Shown: positions 10,003 to 17,518 of the stretch, piece after piece
Position numbering within the stretch: position 1 is the first letter of the stretch
Layout: the number at the start of each line of letters is the position of its first letter
DNA from: Sphingobacterium olei
GTDB taxonomy: Bacteria > Bacteroidota > Bacteroidia > Sphingobacteriales > Sphingobacteriaceae
Assembly (NCBI RefSeq): GCF_005048855.1
Contig: NZ_SUME01000004.1
Span: 372,001-436,000, forward strand
DNA length: 64,000 nt
Direction of reading: 5' to 3'
The notes under the pieces: generated by a model
Databases searched by the model: none
What the model was told of the DNA's origin: nothing
What the model saw: the letters and a program-made list of their open reading frames with translations, nothing else
Position numbers and translations under genes: made by a program

Positions 10003-11571
10003 ATGAAACAGCTAACAAAATTATACGTAGGACTGCTTTCGGTTTTGATGCTGATTGTATCCTGTACAAAAGACCTCGATCAATATCCGACGATAGAAAC
10101 TACAGCAGATGCCGTTTATACATCCGTAGACGGTTACAAATCTGCCTTGGCTAAGTTGTATGCGTCTTTTGCTGTCGCCGGTAATGGTCGAGGAGACGAT
10201 AATCCAGATATGGGTAGCGCGACCGCATCTTGGGGGTATCTCCGTGTCTATTTCAACCTGCAGGAGATTCCGACCGATGAGGTAATATACACTTGGGCAG
10301 GTGGTGATAACCTGGTCGATATACAATTTATCAATTGGGGTGCATCGGATACCTGGGTAAATGCCATGTACTATCGTATCTATTATACGATCGCGATTAG
10401 TAATGAGTTTTTACGCAATGCAGCAGCCGAAAAAATTTCCTCATTTTCGACTGAGCAGCAAAGAGAAATCCTGGAGTTTGCAGCAGAAGCCCGATTTTTA
10501 CGGGCACTGGCCTATAGCCATGCGATGGATCTTTATGGGAATGTTCCTTTTGTGACCGAAGCAGATGCGGTGGGCGCATTTTTCCCCCCACGTATTACGC
10601 GCTCGGATCTGTTTGACTTTATAGAAAGTGAACTCATCCAGATTGCGGACATATTATCGGAACCACAAAGTAACGTGTATGGGCGTGTCAGCAAAGCGGC
10701 GGCTTGGTCTTTGCTGGCCAAAAATTACCTCAATGCACAGGTGTATACGGGTACAGCCCGCTATGCCGACTGTATTACATACAGCAAAAAAGTAATTGAT
10801 GCCGGATATTCTTTAGAAACCGATTACAAAAAATTATTCAATGCGGATAACGATCTGCGTGTCCAAGAAATTATCTTTCCGATCCAGGCGGATGTACAGC
10901 ATACCACAACTTGGGGAGCGACGACTTACCTCGTCAACGGCCCTATAGTAGGTAGCATGAACGCGGCGGATTACGGTGTGGTATCGGGATGGAACAGTTT
11001 TCGAACTTTGCGCGAATTTGTATCTACATTTGATACAAATGATCTGCGTGGCGACTTTTGGACAGACGGTCAGTCGTTGGACGTGGATGATCCTTCTTCT
11101 TCCGGACAGGGATATAGTCTAGTTAAGTTTACCAATCTGAACGACGACGGAACATTCACGACTGATGAGGGGATGGTAAGTACAGATTTTCCGATGATAC
11201 GTCTGGCAGACGTATACCTGATGTATGCTGAATCTGTCGTGCGAGGAGGAGGAGGCGGAGATTTGCAGGAGGCACTTTCTTTGGTAAACCTTATCCGACG
11301 TAGAGCCTTCGGAAATGATAGTGGGCAGATCGGCACAGCACAGCTAACATTAGATTTCCTTTTAGCAGAAAGAGGTCGTGAACTCTTTTGGGAATGCACA
11401 CGTCGTACGGATTTAATCCGTTTCGGTCGGTTTTCCGGAGGTACTTATTTGTGGCAATGGAAAGGAGGTGCTGTCGATGGTCGTTCGGTAGATGTGAAGT
11501 ATAATCTCTATCCGATACCTGCTACTGATCTTACAGCAAACCCAAATTTAATTCAAAATACTGGTTATTAA
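10003..11571 (+). CDS. SusD/RagB-type glycan-binding lipoprotein of the galactan locus
   Basis: A surface lipoprotein that forms the lid of the SusC channel and captures oligosaccharide. I start it at the ATG at 10003 rather than the in-frame ATG at 9970, because 10003 gives a normal lipoprotein signal (MKQLTKLYVG...) with lipidated Cys21 in LIVSC; the upstream start would add a basic 11-residue extension. It shows the helical TPR-like SusD features (residues about 150-330, repeated EILEFAAEARFLRALAY and similar segments) and the C-terminal conserved RGRELFWECTRRTDLIRFG block. At 522 residues its length is typical. It follows SusC by about 45 bases and is almost certainly co-transcribed with it. 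Confidence 0.93.
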   Translation: MKQLTKLYVGLLSVLMLIVSCTKDLDQYPTIETTADAVYTSVDGYKSALAKLYASFAVAGNGRGDDNPDMGSATASWGYLRVYFNLQEIPTDEVIYTWAGGDNLVDIQFINWGASDTWVNAMYYRIYYTIAISNEFLRNAAAEKISSFSTEQQREILEFAAEARFLRALAYSHAMDLYGNVPFVTEADAVGAFFPPRITRSDLFDFIESELIQIADILSEPQSNVYGRVSKAAAWSLLAKNYLNAQVYTGTARYADCITYSKKVIDAGYSLETDYKKLFNADNDLRVQEIIFPIQADVQHTTTWGATTYLVNGPIVGSMNAADYGVVSGWNSFRTLREFVSTFDTNDLRGDFWTDGQSLDVDDPSSSGQGYSLVKFTNLNDDGTFTTDEGMVSTDFPMIRLADVYLMYAESVVRGGGGGDLQEALSLVNLIRRRAFGNDSGQIGTAQLTLDFLLAERGRELFWECTRRTDLIRFGRFSGGTYLWQWKGGAVDGRSVDVKYNLYPIPATDLTANPNLIQNTGY

Positions 11572-11578
11572 ACTAAAT

Positions 11579-12631
11579 ATGAAACAGATATTTATAGGTC
11601 TACTTGCTGTTTTTTTTGCAGCCTGTAGCAAAGAAGGTGTGGAGCCTCGTATTTCGGGTTTTGAGCCCGCAACCCTAGCGACTTCGTCGACAGATGTTGT
11701 ACTGGATGCCAACAATCGGAAAAGCCTGGCGCTACAGTTGATGTGGAACGAGGGTCAATTAACATCGACAGAAAGCATAGCACAAGGGACACTGAAAACA
11801 TCCTTGCAATTCTCCGTCACAGCTTCTTTCGAAACTATTGCACGAACGGTAGAACAAATCAGTTCTTCCAGAAGCTATACCAATGAACAGTTGAATAATT
11901 TGGTAATGGGAATGGGATTCGTACCGCTGGAGAAGCAGTCTTTATATGTCAGGGTGGTATCCCGATTGGCCAACAACCTGGATCCGTTATACAGTAATAT
12001 CGTTCGCATCGATATTACACCATACGAAGCTACCGACGATGGAGATTACCTGTATATGGCTAATAGTGAATTCAGTTCATTTCCTTGGCGCTTATGTTCA
12101 AGACAGGAAAATGGGGTTTACGACGGATTTGTGCAAGTAGATCAATGGTATAATTTTTACCTAGCGAATGAAGCAAGTGCCGATGCGTCCAAAATCTATG
12201 GCTCTTATCCTTTAGATGGCAATCAGTACGTTCTATATGCAGGTGCAGATCGTTGGAACTGTTGGACTTCGAATGGCGGATACCTATATCTAACAGCAGA
12301 TGTCAATCAGTTGGAATGGAAAGAAACCGTAATCAGCTCGCTAACCGTTACGGGTGATTTTAATGGATGGAGTGCGACAGCTAATCCGATGACTTACGAC
12401 AAAGAGAACAAGGTTTGGACAGCTAGTATTACAACTACTGTAGCAGAGCAATGGGGAATCAAAATTTTGATCAATGGCAGCTGGAGTTGGTTTTTTGGCG
12501 GATCAGAGGCAGAAGGAGAATGTTCGTTGTACACATCCGATGCAGGTGGATTTACCTATGACAAGGTGGGTACATATACGCTGAAGTTAGATCTTAGTGA
12601 TCCTAAGGCATTTAAATATAGTGTTGAATAA
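11579..12631 (+). CDS. SusE/SusF-like surface glycan-binding lipoprotein
   Basis: A 350-residue lipoprotein (Cys16 in FFAAC) starting 7 bases after the SusD stop. The N-terminal third has the SusE domain pattern (PATLATSSTDVVLDANN..., then a LQLMW strand). The C-terminal 100 residues (from TVTGDFNGWS) have the SusE/SusF carbohydrate-binding fold with several exposed aromatics (WSWFF). The protein probably sits on the cell surface and holds polymer for the lipid-anchored GH53 encoded next. By locus, the ligand is galactan rather than starch (inferred). Confidence 0.82.
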   Translation: MKQIFIGLLAVFFAACSKEGVEPRISGFEPATLATSSTDVVLDANNRKSLALQLMWNEGQLTSTESIAQGTLKTSLQFSVTASFETIARTVEQISSSRSYTNEQLNNLVMGMGFVPLEKQSLYVRVVSRLANNLDPLYSNIVRIDITPYEATDDGDYLYMANSEFSSFPWRLCSRQENGVYDGFVQVDQWYNFYLANEASADASKIYGSYPLDGNQYVLYAGADRWNCWTSNGGYLYLTADVNQLEWKETVISSLTVTGDFNGWSATANPMTYDKENKVWTASITTTVAEQWGIKILINGSWSWFFGGSEAEGECSLYTSDAGGFTYDKVGTYTLKLDLSDPKAFKYSVE

Positions 12632-12651
12632 TAAACTTAATACCATTTGAT

Positions 12652-13683
12652 ATGATCACAATCAAAATATATACGCGCCTGCTTCTTGTACTCGCTGTAC
12701 TTGGTTTAGGTAGCTGCAAAGAGAATGAAAATATTCCCGAGGTAAAAGCCGATGATTCCTTTGCGAAGGGAGCTGATATAAGCTGGATTACAGAGATGGA
12801 AGCTGCGGGAGTGAATTTTTACAACAATGGAGGGGTATCGGTGGACGGTATAAAGCTGCTGCATTCCATGGGTATGGATGCAGTGCGCTTGCGCGTGTGG
12901 GTAGACCCGGTCAATGGATGGTGTAATAAGCAGGACTTACTGGTAAAAGCTTACCGTACACATAATTTAGGAATGCGTATTCTAATCGATTTCCATTACA
13001 GCGATAGTTGGGCTGATCCTGGGCAACAAAATAAGCCACGGACATGGGAAGGACTTTCGTTAGATGCATTAAAGCAGGCTGTTGCCGATCATACGATAGA
13101 AGTACTCTCGCTTTTAAAGAGTAACGGTATTACACCAGAATGGGTACAAGTCGGCAACGAAACAGGGAACGGGATGTTGTGGGATGAAGGAAAGGCTTCT
13201 GAAAATATGGCAAACTATGCCCTGCTAAATAATGCAGGATATGATGCGGTAAAGTCAGTCTTTTCGGATGCGAAGGTGATTGTGCATGTACATAATGGTC
13301 ACGACAATGGTCTTTTTCGCTGGCTTTTCGACGGACTCAAATCAAATGGGGGAAAATGGGATGTAATAGGCATGTCTCTCTATCCTGACAAGGACAATTG
13401 GAGGGAACGCAATACCCAATGTTTGGCCAATATCCAAGACATGAATACGCGTTATGGTTCGGATGTCATGATATGTGAGGTAGGTATGAGCTGGGACGAA
13501 GAAGACGCAGCTGAAGCTTTTTTAACGGATCTGATTGCTAAATGTAGGACGGTTTCCAATGAAAAGGTATTGGGGGTCTTTTATTGGGAACCTCTAGCTC
13601 ACGCAGGATGGAATGGTTATACGCTGGGTGCATTTGACGATAATGGACGTGCGACAAAGGCGTTGAATGCTTTTTTTAAATAA
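12652..13683 (+). CDS. GH53 endo-beta-1,4-galactanase, lipoprotein
   Basis: This enzyme cleaves internal beta-1,4 linkages of galactan and type I arabinogalactan. The 343-residue protein is almost entirely the GH53 TIM barrel, after a lipoprotein signal with lipidated Cys22 (LGLGSC). The opening FAKGADISWITEME motif is a hallmark of the family. The acid/base is Glu170 (VGNET) and the nucleophile Glu276 (ICEVGMSW). A lipid anchor and co-expression with SusCDE suggest action at the cell surface, making oligosaccharides for import. It starts 20 bases after the SusE stop and 25 bases before the GH2 gene, within one operon. This is the gene that sets the substrate call for the locus. Confidence 0.95.
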   Translation: MITIKIYTRLLLVLAVLGLGSCKENENIPEVKADDSFAKGADISWITEMEAAGVNFYNNGGVSVDGIKLLHSMGMDAVRLRVWVDPVNGWCNKQDLLVKAYRTHNLGMRILIDFHYSDSWADPGQQNKPRTWEGLSLDALKQAVADHTIEVLSLLKSNGITPEWVQVGNETGNGMLWDEGKASENMANYALLNNAGYDAVKSVFSDAKVIVHVHNGHDNGLFRWLFDGLKSNGGKWDVIGMSLYPDKDNWRERNTQCLANIQDMNTRYGSDVMICEVGMSWDEEDAAEAFLTDLIAKCRTVSNEKVLGVFYWEPLAHAGWNGYTLGAFDDNGRATKALNAFFK

Positions 13684-13708
13684 GAGATAGTTAGTACTTT
13701 AGTGCATC

Positions 13709-16168
13709 ATGAAAAAAATTGATATTATTTTATTCTGTTTGCTGCTCGCTCCTTGTATATTGATGGGACAAGGGCTACGCCGGGAGTTTTTGTTGGAAAA
13801 AAATTGGCGATTTAGTAAAGGAGATTTTGAACAGGCCGCTAACGCTGCCTTTGATGATAGTAAGTGGCAACAGGTGGCTGTGCCACATGATTGGGCGATA
13901 TATGGACCTTTTGACCGTTCGCATGATTTGCAGCAGGTTGCGGTTACCCAAAATGGTGAAAAAGTCGCTACTGTAAAAACTGGAAGAACAGGAGGGTTAC
14001 CTTATGTAGGTATTGGTTGGTACCGTAGTACATTTGATGTGCCAGAGCTTAAGGATGGCAAAAAGCAAGTTGTACTGAAGTTTGATGGTGCCATGAGTGA
14101 AGCACGTGTGTATGTCAATGGTCAGGAGGCTTGCTTTTGGCCCTTCGGCTATAACACGTTCCATTGTGATGTGACAAATCTGTTGCATACCGATGGGATG
14201 GATAATCGATTGGCTGTCCGTTTGGAAAATAAGCCACAATCTTCGCGCTGGTATCCTGGGGCTGGTCTCTACCGGAATGTACATGTCATCGTCACGGAGG
14301 AAATGCATGTTCCGGTATGGGGTACTTATGTCACTACCCCTTTTGTATCGGATAGTAGTGCTTCTGTTCGTATTGAGACCAATTTAGAAAATGCGGATGG
14401 TAAAGCGATCCGTATCCTGACAGATATTTTGGATAGCGATGGAAAAGTCGTTGCACACAAGGAAAACCAACAAAAGCTGAATTATGGAAACCCATTTGTG
14501 CAAAATTTTGAAATTGGAAATCCTTCGTTGTGGAGCCCAGAGAGTCCTTCGTTATACCGTGCGGTGTCGAAGATTTACGTAGACGATAAGTTGGTGGATC
14601 AATATCAGACGCGGTTTGGGGTTCGTGATATTAAATTTATCGCCGATAAAGGCTTCTTCCTGAATGGCAAACTTCGTAAGTTTCAAGGAGTATGTAACCA
14701 CCATGATTTAGGTCCACTGGGAGCCGCTATTAATATCTCGGCGTTACGCTATCAATTGGAGTTACTGATGGATATGGGCTGCGATGCGATACGTACGGCA
14801 CACAATATGCCGGCACCTGAATTGGTCGAATTGTGTGACGAGCTTGGATTAATGATGATGATCGAACCTTTTGATGAATGGAATATCGCTAAATGCAAGA
14901 ACGGCTACCACCGTTTTTTTGACGAGTGGGCAGAGCGCGATATGGTTAATATGATACATCATTTTCGAAATAATCCATCTGTAGTGATGTGGAGTATTGG
15001 TAATGAGGTGCCTACACAATGTCGGCCTGATGGATACAAGGTCGCTTCTTTTTTACAGGAAATCTGCCATCGTGAGGACCCTACCCGGCCAGTTACCTGT
15101 GGTATGGATCAGGTAAGTTGTGTATTGGAAAATGGGTTTGCCAGCATGCTGGATATTCCAGGCTTTAATTACCGAGTACATCGTTATGAGGAGGCATATA
15201 ATAAACTGCCTCAAAATTTAGTATTGGGTACAGAGACATCTTCAACGGTAAGTTCTAGGGGAGTATATAAGTTTCCAGTGGAAAAGCGCGGGGATGCTAC
15301 TTATTCAGATCATCAATCCTCGTCGTATGATATGGAACATTGCTCTTGGTCTAACCTTCCCGACGATGATTTTGCGTTGGCAGAAGATCATCACTGGACG
15401 ATGGGACAGTTTGTGTGGACAGGGTTTGATTACCTCGGCGAACCGTCTCCTTACGATACCGATGCCTGGCCAAATCATAGCTCTATGTTTGGTATTATCG
15501 ATTTGGCTAGCATTCCCAAAGATCGTTATTACTTGTACCGCAGTCTTTGGAATAAGAAAGAATCCACTTTACATATGTTGCCACACTGGACGTGGCCAGA
15601 TCGGGTAGGCGAGAAGACTCCCGTGTTTGTTTACACCAGCTACCCGCGTGCCGAGCTGTTTCTTAATGGCAAGAGTCAGGGTATACAGGAGAAAAGTAAT
15701 CAATCGGTGCAGCATCGTTACCGTCTGATGTGGATGGATGTTCTTTACGAACCTGGAGAACTTAAGGTGATTGCCTACGACACAGCGGGGAATGTTGCCG
15801 AGGAGAAAATTATCCGAACTGCAGGAAAGCCGTATAAATTAGAACTAGAAACCAACCACGATACGATACCTGCTGATGGTAAATCGTTGGCCTATGTGCG
15901 TGTGAAAGTGGTAGATAAAGAGGGGAACATCTGTCCAGATGAGGGATCGCTGGTACACTTTGATGTAAAGGGGGCGGGGTCCTATCGTGCTGCAGCTAAC
16001 GGTGACCCTACTTGCTTGGATATGTTTCATTTACCGCAGATGCATCTGTTCAGTGGACAACTTACCGCAATTGTGCAGTCTTCCGAGCAGCCTGGATACA
16101 TCTTGCTTGAAGCAAAGTCAAAAGGTTTAAAGAGTGCTAAAATTACCGTAAAAAGCGAGGGGCTGTAA
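13709..16168 (+). CDS. GH2 beta-galactosidase
   Basis: An exo-acting beta-galactosidase expected to trim galacto-oligosaccharides to galactose, probably in the periplasm (signal peptide, cleavage near LMGQG). The 819 residues hold the N-terminal sugar-binding sandwich (about 25-200), an Ig-like GH2 domain (205-310), and a TIM barrel (312-610) with acid/base Glu433 (GNEVP) and nucleophile Glu509 (GTETSS). The two catalytic residues are 76 apart, the same spacing as in E. coli LacZ. These are followed by a DUF4982 segment (about 640-700) and a GH2 C-terminal Ig-like domain. It is the last gene of the galactan operon; its stop codon lies inside the terminator hairpin. Other GH2 activities cannot be excluded by sequence alone, but the context favours galactosidase. 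Confidence 0.9.
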   Translation: MKKIDIILFCLLLAPCILMGQGLRREFLLEKNWRFSKGDFEQAANAAFDDSKWQQVAVPHDWAIYGPFDRSHDLQQVAVTQNGEKVATVKTGRTGGLPYVGIGWYRSTFDVPELKDGKKQVVLKFDGAMSEARVYVNGQEACFWPFGYNTFHCDVTNLLHTDGMDNRLAVRLENKPQSSRWYPGAGLYRNVHVIVTEEMHVPVWGTYVTTPFVSDSSASVRIETNLENADGKAIRILTDILDSDGKVVAHKENQQKLNYGNPFVQNFEIGNPSLWSPESPSLYRAVSKIYVDDKLVDQYQTRFGVRDIKFIADKGFFLNGKLRKFQGVCNHHDLGPLGAAINISALRYQLELLMDMGCDAIRTAHNMPAPELVELCDELGLMMMIEPFDEWNIAKCKNGYHRFFDEWAERDMVNMIHHFRNNPSVVMWSIGNEVPTQCRPDGYKVASFLQEICHREDPTRPVTCGMDQVSCVLENGFASMLDIPGFNYRVHRYEEAYNKLPQNLVLGTETSSTVSSRGVYKFPVEKRGDATYSDHQSSSYDMEHCSWSNLPDDDFALAEDHHWTMGQFVWTGFDYLGEPSPYDTDAWPNHSSMFGIIDLASIPKDRYYLYRSLWNKKESTLHMLPHWTWPDRVGEKTPVFVYTSYPRAELFLNGKSQGIQEKSNQSVQHRYRLMWMDVLYEPGELKVIAYDTAGNVAEEKIIRTAGKPYKLELETNHDTIPADGKSLAYVRVKVVDKEGNICPDEGSLVHFDVKGAGSYRAAANGDPTCLDMFHLPQMHLFSGQLTAIVQSSEQPGYILLEAKSKGLKSAKITVKSEGL

Positions 16169-16186
16169 CCCTTGCTTTTTACGGTA
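16144..16186. terminator. Long hairpin terminator closing the galactan operon
   Basis: The 18-base arms taccgtaaaaagcgaggg (16144-16161) and its reverse complement (16169-16186) pair with one G-U wobble around a 7-base loop. The left arm encodes the last residues of the GH2 enzyme and the stop codon sits in the loop. Arms rich in A on the left and T on the right let it work in both directions, so it can also end the minus-strand gene at 16196. Confidence 0.8.
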
Positions 16187-16195
16187 AAGTATTAA

Positions 16196-16945
16196 TTAGG
16201 GTTCGTTTGAATAGTTAGTACGACCAAATGCTGCGATAATCGATGCCGGATTAAGTTTTTCGTCATTTATTAATGTCAAGCTGCTACCCCTGCTTGAAAA
16301 GAAATCTAGATTTACACCAACTAATACCATATCTGTATCCACATCGTCGAGTGTGTATGAAAACGTTTGCTCAGGCATCCAGACATCCTTATAGTAAGGT
16401 TCAAAACCAATTTCTTCGTTTCCTAATTCATACCCCTGCTTTTTTTCGAAATTGATAGCCACGGTCACAATACGTAAATTTGTATAGCAGCATTTTTTTG
16501 GAGGCTTGATATGATCTCGAACATGAAAAGAGGGGACAGTAATGGTCAGGATATTATTGTCTTTTAGTGTTGCAATATCGAAGAACATATAGTCTCCAAG
16601 GTGACTGTTATCGTTGAATTGAAAATCAACGAGGCGATTTGGATTTCCGGCAACTACATTTTTTTTACCTAAGTGCTGTCGGTTGCATTTCATGACGCGT
16701 TGGAGGTTTACCATCAAACGATTGTGCATTTTTCCATCGTGCATATGCTGGTGCAGCGAACTCAACAAGCGACGTATCAGCGCACCTGCTGTGCTTGCTC
16801 TGCCAAAGTCAGAAGAAGCCGCTTTGCTCCACCTGCTTTGGTTAATTTGCGTTGCTTTCGTTTGTACAATATTTTTATCACCTACTTTTCGGTTTATCAC
16901 GTCGCCTAACTGCCCCCTGAGAAACCCATTATCTATATATGCCAT
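16196..16945 (-). CDS. Orphan hypothetical protein between the two glycan loci
   Basis: A 249-residue protein of unknown function. An in-frame upstream ATG at 17023 would add 26 residues of low-complexity basic sequence; I prefer the ATG at 16945 (MAYIDNGFLRG...). It has no signal peptide or membrane segment. The N-terminus (NGFLRGQLGDVINRK) loosely recalls the small Bacteroidota DUF6266 family (NG-x-G-x-GKVG pattern), but the rest does not match what I remember of it. The middle is basic and His-rich (SLHQHMHDGKMHNRL), and the C-terminal half looks like beta strands. It faces the GH2 gene convergently across a shared terminator and has a repeat/hairpin region about 210 bases upstream. It is not an obvious member of either glycan locus. 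Confidence 0.65.
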   Translation of the reverse strand: MAYIDNGFLRGQLGDVINRKVGDKNIVQTKATQINQSRWSKAASSDFGRASTAGALIRRLLSSLHQHMHDGKMHNRLMVNLQRVMKCNRQHLGKKNVVAGNPNRLVDFQFNDNSHLGDYMFFDIATLKDNNILTITVPSFHVRDHIKPPKKCCYTNLRIVTVAINFEKKQGYELGNEEIGFEPYYKDVWMPEQTFSYTLDDVDTDMVLVGVNLDFFSSRGSSLTLINDEKLNPASIIAAFGRTNYSNEP

Positions 16946-17155
16946 ATTCGAAGATAAGTATTTATTTTGCTGAAAAACAAGCTGTTGTTTATTTTTAGGT
17001 TTATGGAAATGCAGATATACCACCGATTGTAAAATTGGAAATCGACAGTAACTATCAATTATGAAATTAGCAATGCCTGAGGTTGCTTTTCCTGTCCTTA
17101 TCTAATACAGCTTCTATCAATATAGTTACCTGATTCGTGTTTCCATTACGACATG

Positions 17156-17199
17156 TCCGAGGTAAATCCGAGGTGCATCCGTAGTAAGTCCGAGTATAA
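17156..17199. repeat. Four 11-bp tandem units with TCCG cores
   Basis: The units are tccgaggtaaa, tccgaggtgca, tccgtagtaag and tccgagtataa, each exactly 11 bases, running without gaps from 17156 to 17199. Eleven is not a multiple of three, so this is not a coding repeat; it places the TCCG core on the same face of the helix in every unit. It lies about 210 bases upstream of the minus-strand orphan gene. Confidence 0.7.
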
Positions 17200-17220
17200 C
17201 ACGGAAATACCGTGTTTTCA
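17198..17220. terminator. Hairpin next to the 11-bp repeat
   Basis: The arms aacacgg (17198-17204) and ccgtgtt (17210-17216) pair perfectly around the loop aaata, followed by a short T run. It could be an intrinsic terminator on the plus strand or a structured part of the repeat region. Confidence 0.45.
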
Positions 17221-17518
17221 AGGTTGATGGAATATGGATATATCTGCTTTTAGTAACGAATGGGGGATGTTTTGGTCGCGAATGACTGAAATATTGGAGA
17301 TAAAAGAGGGGTGATACACGGACTAAGTAATTGTGGAGTGTTGTTTAGCTTAATGTGCCTGTAAAATTTATGCTAACGTCACAGTTTTATGGAACTTCAT
17401 GAAAAGTTGAGTGATTTTGCCGCTAAATCGTTATTTTAGACGACTCAAAAGGTTGTGTACATGTTAAGACGCTGTCTCTCATGTGTCAGTTTCTTAAATA
17501 GATTTAAGGCTTATATAA

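Larger units (their letters stand above)
16946..17518. other. 573-base intergenic region with 11-bp repeats and a hairpin
   Basis: There is no convincing gene here. The centre holds four consecutive 11-base units and an adjacent hairpin (listed separately). The remaining 300 bases before the GH92 gene are AT-rich; I see no clear TAnnTTTG promoter in them, although the GH92 promoter must lie here. Confidence 0.6.

Noticed and set aside
16673..16973. Two plus-strand open frames opposite the orphan gene
   Set aside because: Both have unusual Cys-rich composition and no start context; the minus-strand frame is longer and has normal composition.
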